Source: Flavobacterium sp.
GTDB taxonomy: Bacteria; Bacteroidota; Bacteroidia; Flavobacteriales; Flavobacteriaceae
Reading direction: 5' to 3'
DNA: 11,738 bases
Assembly: GCF_021151785.1 (NCBI RefSeq)
Contig: NZ_JAGKWP010000076.1
Location: 1 to 11,738, forward strand
How positions within the stretch are numbered: position 1 is the first letter of the stretch; every line of letters starts with the position of its first letter. Position numbers and translations under genes: made by a program. Shown here piece after piece: positions 6,610-11,738 of the stretch. The notes under the pieces are model-generated. The model searched no databases. It was not told the DNA's origin and saw only the letters and a program-made list of their open reading frames with translations.

Positions 6610-7151
6610 GATTCATTTTTATAATTTATCTTCACTAATTGCCACCATTTCCATGTTATATTTTCTTCATCAGGATAATTTTCCATAAAATGGAATCCTA
6701 TTTTTTCTAAAACATGATTGGAAGGGTCGTTTTTCGCATGTGTATAAGCATTCATTTCTTGAATATTCATTTGATTAAAACCAAAGTCTAGCCAAGCTAT
6801 TGATGCCTCTGTAGCAAAACCTTTATTCCAATAATTTTCATTTAAGCGATAACCATAATCATAAAAATTGGTTTTACCATTTTCAATATGATCATTTACA
6901 AATTTTATTCCAGTCCAACCTATAAATTCGCCTGTTGCTTTTAAAATTGTTGCAAAACGTCCAATACCATTCTGCTCATATTGTTGCTGAACAGAGTGAA
7001 TAATTTGAATAGTTTCTGAAATATCTTTAGTAGGATTTTGCCATAAAAATTTGTGTACGTTTGGATTGCTATCCATAGCATACATGGCCTCTGCATCAGA
7101 TATTTCTAGAGGTCTAAGAATTAATCTAGGTGTTTCAATTAGTAGATTCAT
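6606..7151 (-). CDS. GNAT-family N-acetyltransferase (RimJ/RimL type)
   Basis: This 181-aa protein has the marks of the RimJ/RimL-like GNAT subgroup, which transfers an acetyl group from acetyl-CoA to an amine, often a protein N-terminus or a small molecule. ETPRLILRPLEISD (6-19) is the typical opening. The acetyl-CoA pyrophosphate loop is in GYRLNENYWNKGFATEA (100-116). NDPSNHVLEKIGFHF (141-155) is the closing motif, with the conserved Asn, Ser and KxGF. It has no membrane span or signal peptide. The substrate cannot be told from sequence. Its stop codon overlaps the start of the binding-protein-like gene (ATGA at 6609-6606), so the two are almost surely co-translated; a joint role is inferred only from this. 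The upstream gap of 92 bp may contain its promoter. Confidence 0.92.
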   Translation of the reverse strand: MNLLIETPRLILRPLEISDAEAMYAMDSNPNVHKFLWQNPTKDISETIQIIHSVQQQYEQNGIGRFATILKATGEFIGWTGIKFVNDHIENGKTNFYDYGYRLNENYWNKGFATEASIAWLDFGFNQMNIQEMNAYTHAKNDPSNHVLEKIGFHFMENYPDEENITWKWWQLVKINYKNES

Positions 7152-7170
7152 AAGATTTGTGCATGATTAA

Positions 7171-7197
7171 CAAATTAAAAATTGAAATTCAAACCAA
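7171..7197 (-). promoter_or_regulatory. Possible promoter of the GNAT/binding-protein pair
   Basis: The minus strand has TTG (7197-7195), a 16-nt spacer, and TTAATTTG (7178-7171), which is one base off the TAnnTTTG consensus. The predicted start would lie about 15 nt before the ATG at 7151. It is a weak match in A+T-rich DNA. Confidence 0.3.
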
Positions 7198-7243
7198 TAA
7201 TCAAGATTAAAATGTTTTATTGAAATCAATTTTTAAAAACCTA

Positions 7244-8110
7244 TTATTCAGTTAGTTTCATTAGCGTATATTCAATCAATTGATCTACTGTTTTATAAGG
7301 ATCTTCACTGAAAGTTCCGTCAGCACGATTAGCAATAATTGCATTTAATGATAAACATTGATGTCCTAGTAATTTTCCAAGCCCATAAATTGCCCCTGTT
7401 TCCATTTCTAAATTGGTCATTTTAGTTCCGTTATAATTAAAAGCATCCATTTTAGAATTTAGTTTAGGGTCTTGGATGTTTAAACGTAAAACTCGTCCCT
7501 GTGGTCCATAAAAACCTCCCGCTGTTCCTGTAAAACCTTTAAAAATCTGATTGCTTTCAAATTTTTTAATTAAAGAATCACTTCCAGCTATTACATAAGG
7601 GCGTCCTTTTCTTAAATCCCAATTTGTTTGTTCGATAAATGCTTCTTCCATCTCTTTTTCAGAAATTGAATCAATCAAATAAGAACGTAACATATTATCT
7701 AAACCTAATCCATAGGCACTCATTACCATTGAATCAACAGGAATATCGGCTTGTAAAGAGCCAGAAGTTCCTACGCGTACAATATTTAAAGACGTTAATT
7801 CATCTTTAACTGTTCTTGTATTCAAATCTATATTCACAAGAGCATCTAATTCATTCATAACAATATCAATATTGTCTGGACCAATTCCTGTTGACATTAC
7901 AGTGATTCTTTTTCCTTTGTAGGTACCTGTTTGTGTTTTAAATTCACGTTTTTGCGTTGTAAATTCGATAGAATCAAAATGTTGAGTGATTTTTTCAACT
8001 CTATTTTGATCACCAACGAAAATGATATCTTTTGCTATTTGCTCTGGTTTCAAATTGATGTGATAAACACTTCCATCAGGATTTAATATTAGTTCTGAAC
8101 TTTGTATCAT
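7244..8110 (-). CDS. udp: Uridine phosphorylase-family nucleoside phosphorylase
   Basis: The 288-aa enzyme is a PNP/UDP-family nucleoside phosphorylase: it splits a nucleoside, probably uridine, with phosphate into free base and ribose-1-phosphate for pyrimidine salvage. Visible motifs are the phosphate-binding FVGDQNRV (31-38), MSTGIGPDNIDIVMNEL (72-88), RVGTSGSLQ (112-120) and the ribose-binding NLEMETGA (233-240), followed by IIANR (258-262). No signal peptide is present, consistent with a cytosolic enzyme. Uridine specificity is inferred from overall similarity to bacterial Udp and is not proved; Bacteroidota members are a little longer (~290 aa) than the E. coli enzyme (~250). It lies 54 bp downstream of the SUI1 gene on the same strand, with no promoter or terminator recognised between, so co-transcription is likely. 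Confidence 0.88.
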   Translation of the reverse strand: MIQSSELILNPDGSVYHINLKPEQIAKDIIFVGDQNRVEKITQHFDSIEFTTQKREFKTQTGTYKGKRITVMSTGIGPDNIDIVMNELDALVNIDLNTRTVKDELTSLNIVRVGTSGSLQADIPVDSMVMSAYGLGLDNMLRSYLIDSISEKEMEEAFIEQTNWDLRKGRPYVIAGSDSLIKKFESNQIFKGFTGTAGGFYGPQGRVLRLNIQDPKLNSKMDAFNYNGTKMTNLEMETGAIYGLGKLLGHQCLSLNAIIANRADGTFSEDPYKTVDQLIEYTLMKLTE

Positions 8111-8164
8111 AATTAATTTGGTTTAAAATAATTTTAATTAATATTTGTTGTGTGTTTATGTTGA

Positions 8165-8497
8165 TTAGCCACCAACACGTTTAGTTTTAAACCCTTTATC
8201 TTTTAAAAATTGCATAATTTTTTCTCTATAATCCCCTTGAAGTAGAATTTCACCTTCTTTAATACTACCACCAACTGCAAACTTGGTCTTTATTTCTTTG
8301 GCAAGTATCTTGAAATCTTCTGCTTCGCCTTCATAACCAGAAATTATGGTAGTAGGTTTACCATTTCTTTTCTCATATTTACAAATCATTGGCTCCTTTT
8401 GAATGTATAATTCATGAGCAATTTCAGCTGTTGCTTCAGATTCTTCAGATGGAGTATGGTCTGGAAATAGTTTTTTTAGTTGTTCTTGTAAATCCAT
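8165..8497 (-). CDS. SUI1/eIF1-family translation factor-like protein (YciH type)
   Basis: The 110-aa protein (from the chosen start) is a bacterial SUI1/eIF1-like protein; in E. coli the homologue is YciH, thought to influence start-codon selection or translation under stress. The C-terminal SUI1 core shows YEKRNGKPTTIISGYEG (41-57), the turn KTKFAVGGSIKEGEILLQGD (70-89), and a final helix IMQFLKDKGFKTKRVGG (94-110). The N-terminal ~30 residues are acidic and variable. The frame stays open upstream to an ATG at 8521, but I chose ATG 8497 (MDLQEQLKKLFPDH) because the family usually begins there and the predicted promoter lies at 8504-8511, inside the extension. The transcript would be nearly leaderless. 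The likely co-transcribed downstream gene is the uridine phosphorylase. Confidence 0.9.
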   Translation of the reverse strand: MDLQEQLKKLFPDHTPSEESEATAEIAHELYIQKEPMICKYEKRNGKPTTIISGYEGEAEDFKILAKEIKTKFAVGGSIKEGEILLQGDYREKIMQFLKDKGFKTKRVGG

Positions 8498-8503
8498 AAT
8501 TTG

Positions 8504-8536
8504 TAAATGTACAAAAAACAAATTCCAAATTCCAAA
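8504..8536 (-). promoter_or_regulatory. Predicted promoter of the SUI1-udp unit
   Basis: On the minus strand TACATTTA (8511-8504) matches TAnnTTTG except the last base. A TTG inside GGAATTTGG lies 21 nt upstream, matching the -33 element. The predicted start (near 8499) is only 2-3 nt from the ATG at 8497, which supports that start codon over the one at 8521. The -33 region falls within the 3' arm of the upstream hairpin. Confidence 0.45.
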
Positions 8537-8565
8537 ACAAAAATGTTAGGAATTTGGAATTTGTT
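8513..8565 (-). terminator. Perfect 17-bp hairpin with T-run after the oxygenase gene
   Basis: Positions 8517-8533 and 8549-8565 are perfect inverted repeats of 17 bp around a 15-nt loop. On the minus strand the second arm (two GGAATTT heptads followed by GTT) runs into six T residues (8518-8513), giving an intrinsic-terminator shape for the gene ending at 8580. The stem is A+T-rich but long. Each arm is internally a tandem heptad, so slipped pairings are possible. Confidence 0.7.
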
Positions 8566-8579
8566 AGCTAAATTTTAAT

Positions 8580-9533
8580 TTATTTTTTTATTAACCCTAA
8601 TTCGATTAATCGTTCTGTTAAGAATTCACCAGCGGTAATATCTTCGTATAATTTAGGATTATTTTCATCAATACATTCAGGTAAGCAATTTAAAGACATA
8701 TCGCTCACTGGATGCATAAAGAAAGGAATTGAATATCTTGAAGTTCCCCACAATTCTCTAGGTGGATTAACCACTTGATGAATTGTAGATTTTAACTTAT
8801 TGTTTGTATGTCGTGAAAGCATATCACCCACATTAATCATTAGCTCATCTGGCTCAGCCATAGCATCAATCCAATCGCCATCATGATTTTGAACTTGTAA
8901 ACCTTTACCTTGAGCTCCCATTAATAGGGTAATTAAATTGATATCTCCATGAGCTGCTGCACGAACAGCACCATCCTTAGGTTCATCAGTGATAGGAGGG
9001 TAGTGAATAGGTCTTAAAATACTATTCCCATCTTTAATGAATTTGTCAAAATAAAATTCATCTAAGCCAATGTACAAAGCCAAGGCTCTTAATACATAAA
9101 CTCCTGTTTTTTCAAGCATTTGATAAGCTTCTTTACCTACAGAATTGAAATTAGGTAATTCCGTTACTTCAACATTGTCAGGATATTCACCTGACCATTT
9201 TGAACCTTCTGAAACATACTGACCAAAATGCCAGAATTCTTTTAAATCACCAGCAGAACGACCTTTTGCATGTTCTTTCCCAAAAGAAACATAACCTCTT
9301 TGTCCGCCAATACCTGGGATTTCATACTTTGATTTTACCTCTAAAGGTAAATTGAAAAAGTTACGCACTTCAGCATATAAATTTTCAACTAGTTTGTCAT
9401 CTAAGAAATGACCTTTTAATGCCACAAAGCCTATTTCAGAATAAGCTTTCCCGATTTCATTTACAAATTTTTGTTTGCGTACCGGATCATCCGATAGGAA
9501 ATCACGCAAGTCTACACTTGGAATTTTTTGCAT
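8580..9533 (-). CDS. Isopenicillin N synthase-like 2-oxoglutarate/Fe(II) oxygenase
   Basis: The 317-aa protein belongs to the isopenicillin N synthase/DOXC-like superfamily of non-heme Fe(II) oxygenases. The N-terminal DIOX_N region is present: IPSVDLRDFL (4-13), YSEIGFVALKGH (31-42) and GQRGYVSFGKEHAKG (77-91). The catalytic barrel has the iron triad HxD...H: H195 and D197 in AAHGDINLITLL and H252 in STIHQVVNP, plus the R-x-S motif (R266, S268 in RYSIPFF) that binds the carboxylate of 2-oxoglutarate or substrate. All key residues are intact, so an active enzyme is expected. Its substrate cannot be told; bacterial members without a biosynthetic cluster are usually uncharacterised. It is monocistronic here, with a promoter in the divergent gap and a hairpin at its end. 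Confidence 0.92.
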   Translation of the reverse strand: MQKIPSVDLRDFLSDDPVRKQKFVNEIGKAYSEIGFVALKGHFLDDKLVENLYAEVRNFFNLPLEVKSKYEIPGIGGQRGYVSFGKEHAKGRSAGDLKEFWHFGQYVSEGSKWSGEYPDNVEVTELPNFNSVGKEAYQMLEKTGVYVLRALALYIGLDEFYFDKFIKDGNSILRPIHYPPITDEPKDGAVRAAAHGDINLITLLMGAQGKGLQVQNHDGDWIDAMAEPDELMINVGDMLSRHTNNKLKSTIHQVVNPPRELWGTSRYSIPFFMHPVSDMSLNCLPECIDENNPKLYEDITAGEFLTERLIELGLIKK

Positions 9534-9546
9534 TTAAAAATAATTT

Positions 9547-9628
9547 GTTAATAACTTCAAAGTTTGTAATCACTTTGTTTTACAAATGTATAGAATATTT
9601 CTTTTATGTATTTTGAAAAGTTATTAAC
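9547..9628. promoter_or_regulatory. Paired GTTANTAAC palindromes flanking the oxygenase promoter
   Basis: GTTAATAAC (9547-9555) and GTTATTAAC (9620-9628) are each odd palindromes and are inverted copies of one another. The match extends to 13 bp (9545-9557 against 9618-9630). Their centres are 73 bp apart, close to seven helical turns, and fall at about +27 and -46 relative to the start predicted from the -7 element at 9583-9590. This arrangement would suit a dimeric repressor looping the promoter, but it is inferred from sequence alone. Confidence 0.35.
9583..9590 (-). promoter_or_regulatory. Predicted -7 promoter element of the oxygenase gene
   Basis: The minus strand reads TACATTTG, an exact TAnnTTTG match. 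The predicted start near 9578 gives a leader of about 45 nt before the ATG at 9533, longer than for the neighbouring genes. No exact TTG is seen at -33. An inverted pair TTTGTAA/TTACAAA (9563-9569, 9580-9586) overlaps it. Confidence 0.5.
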
Positions 9629-9663
9629 AATTAAGAAATGATTAAGAAAAAGAAATTCTAACA

Positions 9664-9673
9664 AAACGCGTTT
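9664..9673. promoter_or_regulatory. Palindrome AAACGCGTTT at the -33 region of the E1 promoter
   Basis: AAACGCGTTT is a perfect 10-bp palindrome with a CGCG core that stands out in very A+T-rich DNA. It ends 16 bp before the -7 element at 9690-9697, covering where the -33 element should be. It may be an operator; no regulator can be named. Confidence 0.25.
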
Positions 9674-9689
9674 AAAATGTTATTTTTAT

Positions 9690-9697
9690 TAATTTTG
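9690..9697 (+). promoter_or_regulatory. Predicted -7 promoter element of the fused E1 gene
   Basis: TAATTTTG matches TAnnTTTG exactly. The predicted start near 9702 gives a leader of about 19 nt before the ATG at 9721. There is no TTG at the expected -33 position, which is occupied by a CGCG-centred palindrome. Confidence 0.55.
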
Positions 9698-9720
9698 GGG
9701 CAAACAAATGAACTAACTAC

Positions 9721-11697
9721 ATGATTTTTGAAAGACAAAATTTAAGCAACGAAGAATTAATCAGTTTATATAAAAAGCTAGTTAAGCCAAGATTAATAGA
9801 AGAAAAAATGTTAATTCTTTTGAGACAAGGTAAAGTTTCAAAATGGTTTTCAGGTATAGGTCAAGAGGCAATTTCTGTTGGAATTACTGCGGCTCTGGAT
9901 AAAGATGAATATATTTTACCAATGCACAGAAATCTTGGTGTATTTACTTCGAGAGACATTCCATTACATCGTTTGTTTTCACAATGGCAAGGAAAAAAAT
10001 CTGGTTTTACAAAAGGAAGAGATAGAAGTTTTCATTTTGGAACTCAAGAATTCAACATCATAGGAATGATTTCTCATTTAGGTCCACAAATGGGTGTTGC
10101 TGATGGTATTGCACTAGCCAATAAATTAAAGAAGAATGGCAAAGTAACGGCTGTATTTACTGGTGAAGGTGCAACATCTGAGGGTGATTTTCATGAAGCT
10201 TTAAATATTGCTTCAGTTTGGGATTTGCCAGTACTTTTTGTTATTGAAAACAATGGCTATGGACTTTCAACACCTACTAATGAACAATATCGATGTGAAA
10301 ACTTAGCCGATAGAGGTATAGGTTATGGTATGGAAAGTTATATTATTGATGGAAACAACATTTTAGAAGTATATACAAAAATTAAAGCATTAAAGGCTTC
10401 TATGAAAGAAAATCCACGTCCTGTTTTATTAGAATTTAAAACGTTTAGAATGCGTGGTCATGAAGAAGCAAGTGGTACTAAATATGTTCCTCAAGAATTA
10501 ATGGATTTATGGGCAGAAAAAGATCCTATTGAAAATTACAGAAATTATTTGAAGCTTACAGCTGTACTTTCTGATGAATTGGATGAAGAAATACGTACTA
10601 CAATAAAAAAAGAAATTGATGAAAATTGGGCTATAACTCAAGCAGAACCAGAGTTAGTTGCAAATTTAGATGAAGAATTAAATGATGTTTACAGACCTTA
10701 TGAATTTGAATCATTTGAGCCTTCGGAAGAAAAAGATAATATCCGAGTAATTGATGCTATTTCTTCTGCGTTAAGTCAATCTATGGAGCGTCACCAGAAT
10801 TTAGTTATTATGGGGCAAGATATTGCAGAATATGGTGGAGCGTTTAAAATCACTGAAGGTTTTGTGGAAAAATTCGGTAAGGAAAGGGTTCGAAATACAC
10901 CTATTTGTGAAAGTGCTGTAGTATCAGCAGCCAATGGTTTATCAATCAATGGACACAAAGCTGTTGTAGAAATGCAATTTGCTGATTTTGTTTCAACAGG
11001 TTTTAATCCAATTGTAAATTTATTAGCTAAACAACATTATCGTTGGGGTGAAAATTCCGATGTTGTAGTTCGAATGCCTTGTGGGGGTGGAACTCAAGCT
11101 GGACCTTTCCATTCTCAAACTAATGAAGCTTGGTTTACAAAAACACCTGGTTTAAAAGTTGTTTATCCTGCTTTTCCTTTTGATGCCAAAGGGTTATTAA
11201 ATACAGCAATTAATGATCCTAATCCTGTAATGTTTTTTGAACACAAACAATTATACAGAAGCGTTTACCAAGATGTTCCAAAAAATTATTATACAATTCC
11301 TTTCGGAAAAGCAGCAGTATTGCAAGAAGGAAAAGATGTTACCATTATTTCTTTTGGTGCAGGTGTTCACTGGGCATTAGAAACTTTGAAAAATAATCCC
11401 TCTATTTCAGCTGATTTAATTGATTTAAGATCATTGCAACCTTTGGATTGGGAAACTATTTACGCTTCTGTAAAGAAAACAAATAGAGTAATCATTTTAC
11501 AAGAAGACACCTTATTTGGTGGAATTGCTAGTGACATTTCTGCTATGATTATGGAAAATTGTTTCGAATATTTAGATGCTCCAGTAAAAAGAGTGGGTAG
11601 TATAGAGTCGGCTATTCCATTTATGAAAGCACTAGAAGACCAATATTTACCTAAAGCAAGATTTGAAAAAGAATTAAAAGATTTGTTGACTTACTAA
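9721..11697 (+). CDS. 2-oxoacid dehydrogenase E1 component, alpha/beta fusion
   Basis: The 658-aa protein fuses the thiamine-diphosphate E1 alpha and beta subunits that are separate genes in most bacteria. The alpha part (about 1-325) has SGIGQEAISVG (44-54), the TPP/Mg motif beginning TGEGATSEGD (147-156) and ending ENN (176-178), and the RMRGHEEASGTKY loop (243-255). The beta part (about 340-658) has GQDIAEYGGAFK (365-376), TPICESAVVSAANGL (393-407), VEMQFADF (416-423), PCGGGTQAGPFHSQ (453-466) and a transketolase C-domain (about 525-650). The motif reads GEG rather than the usual GDG, a conservative change I recall from flavobacterial homologues. It likely decarboxylates branched-chain 2-oxoacids (or a similar 2-oxoacid) and passes the acyl group to a lipoyl E2. 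No E2 or E3 gene is in the window, so the substrate is not certain. Confidence 0.92.
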   Translation: MIFERQNLSNEELISLYKKLVKPRLIEEKMLILLRQGKVSKWFSGIGQEAISVGITAALDKDEYILPMHRNLGVFTSRDIPLHRLFSQWQGKKSGFTKGRDRSFHFGTQEFNIIGMISHLGPQMGVADGIALANKLKKNGKVTAVFTGEGATSEGDFHEALNIASVWDLPVLFVIENNGYGLSTPTNEQYRCENLADRGIGYGMESYIIDGNNILEVYTKIKALKASMKENPRPVLLEFKTFRMRGHEEASGTKYVPQELMDLWAEKDPIENYRNYLKLTAVLSDELDEEIRTTIKKEIDENWAITQAEPELVANLDEELNDVYRPYEFESFEPSEEKDNIRVIDAISSALSQSMERHQNLVIMGQDIAEYGGAFKITEGFVEKFGKERVRNTPICESAVVSAANGLSINGHKAVVEMQFADFVSTGFNPIVNLLAKQHYRWGENSDVVVRMPCGGGTQAGPFHSQTNEAWFTKTPGLKVVYPAFPFDAKGLLNTAINDPNPVMFFEHKQLYRSVYQDVPKNYYTIPFGKAAVLQEGKDVTIISFGAGVHWALETLKNNPSISADLIDLRSLQPLDWETIYASVKKTNRVIILQEDTLFGGIASDISAMIMENCFEYLDAPVKRVGSIESAIPFMKALEDQYLPKARFEKELKDLLTY

Positions 11698-11714
11698 CTT
11701 AGTTAACATATATC

Positions 11715-11738
11715 AAAAAAGTCCGTAAAAAATTATTT
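11715..11738 (+). terminator. Possible left arm of a terminator cut by the window end
   Basis: After the stop at 11697, the sequence AAAAAAGTCCGTA (11715-11727) followed by A/T-rich bases has the look of the first arm and loop of an A-tract/T-tract hairpin like that at 1202-1236. The matching arm (expected TACGGACTTTTTT) would lie beyond the window, so this is unproven. Confidence 0.3.

Noticed and set aside
8111..8164. Possible promoter or terminator between the SUI1 gene and udp
   Set aside because: Only an A+T-rich odd palindrome (TAAAATTATTTTA type) is present, with no TAnnTTTG and no T-tailed stem; read-through transcription is simpler.
8498..8521. Upstream ATG that would add eight residues (MFFVHLQI) to the SUI1 protein
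   Set aside because: The predicted promoter lies inside this stretch, and the family normally begins at the MDLQ position.
9419..9616. Plus-strand 65-codon frame running into the divergent gap
   Set aside because: Mostly antisense to the oxygenase start and crossing its predicted promoter; composition is not protein-like and no -7 element precedes it.
9878..10063. Plus-strand 61-codon frame in another phase
   Set aside because: Completely inside the fused E1 gene, whose frame has strong family motifs across this stretch.

Overview
The window looks like ordinary chromosomal DNA from a member of the Bacteroidota, most likely the family Flavobacteriaceae (Flavobacterium or a close relative). 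The evidence is the strong A+T bias, genes without Shine-Dalgarno sequences, several gene starts preceded by the TAnnTTTG '-7' element used by the primary sigma factor of this phylum, and proteins of typical flavobacterial type: a Smr-less MutS2, a fused E1 alpha/beta 2-oxoacid dehydrogenase, and a SUI1-family protein. No tRNA, rRNA, CRISPR array, insertion sequence or phage gene was seen.

Layout, left to right. A plus-strand proline dehydrogenase (19-1188) ends at a strong bidirectional hairpin terminator. Facing it on the minus strand are a 44-residue single-span membrane protein (1223-1357) that is easy to miss, a DCC1/DUF393 thiol-disulfide oxidoreductase-like protein (1442-1849) and a MutS2 ATPase without Smr domain (1902-4070). 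MutS2 is divergent from uracil-DNA glycosylase ung (4138-4809); their 67-bp gap holds two back-to-back -7 elements and a perfect dyad. ung abuts, stop to stop, a membrane-anchored transglutaminase-like protein (4810-5739). Upstream of that on the minus strand lie a cytosolic periplasmic-binding-protein-fold protein (5764-6609) and an overlapping GNAT acetyltransferase (6606-7151). Next come a uridine phosphorylase-family enzyme (7244-8110) and a SUI1/YciH protein (8165-8497), which are probably one transcription unit. They are followed by an isopenicillin-N-synthase-like Fe(II) oxygenase (8580-9533). The oxygenase is divergent, across a 187-bp regulatory gap, from the fused 2-oxoacid dehydrogenase E1 (9721-11697).

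The genes mostly do independent housekeeping jobs: amino-acid catabolism (proline, probably branched-chain keto acids), DNA maintenance (MutS2, Ung), nucleoside salvage and translation. Gaps are short, the longest being 187 bp, and two terminators have gene stop codons inside them, so the region is compact.

I found no clear new multi-gene system. The points most worth a second look are the 44-aa membrane protein with a Crp/Fnr-like palindrome at about -41 from its predicted start, the overlapping GNAT/binding-protein pair, the perfect 17-bp hairpin before the SUI1 gene, and the paired GTTANTAAC sites flanking the oxygenase promoter.
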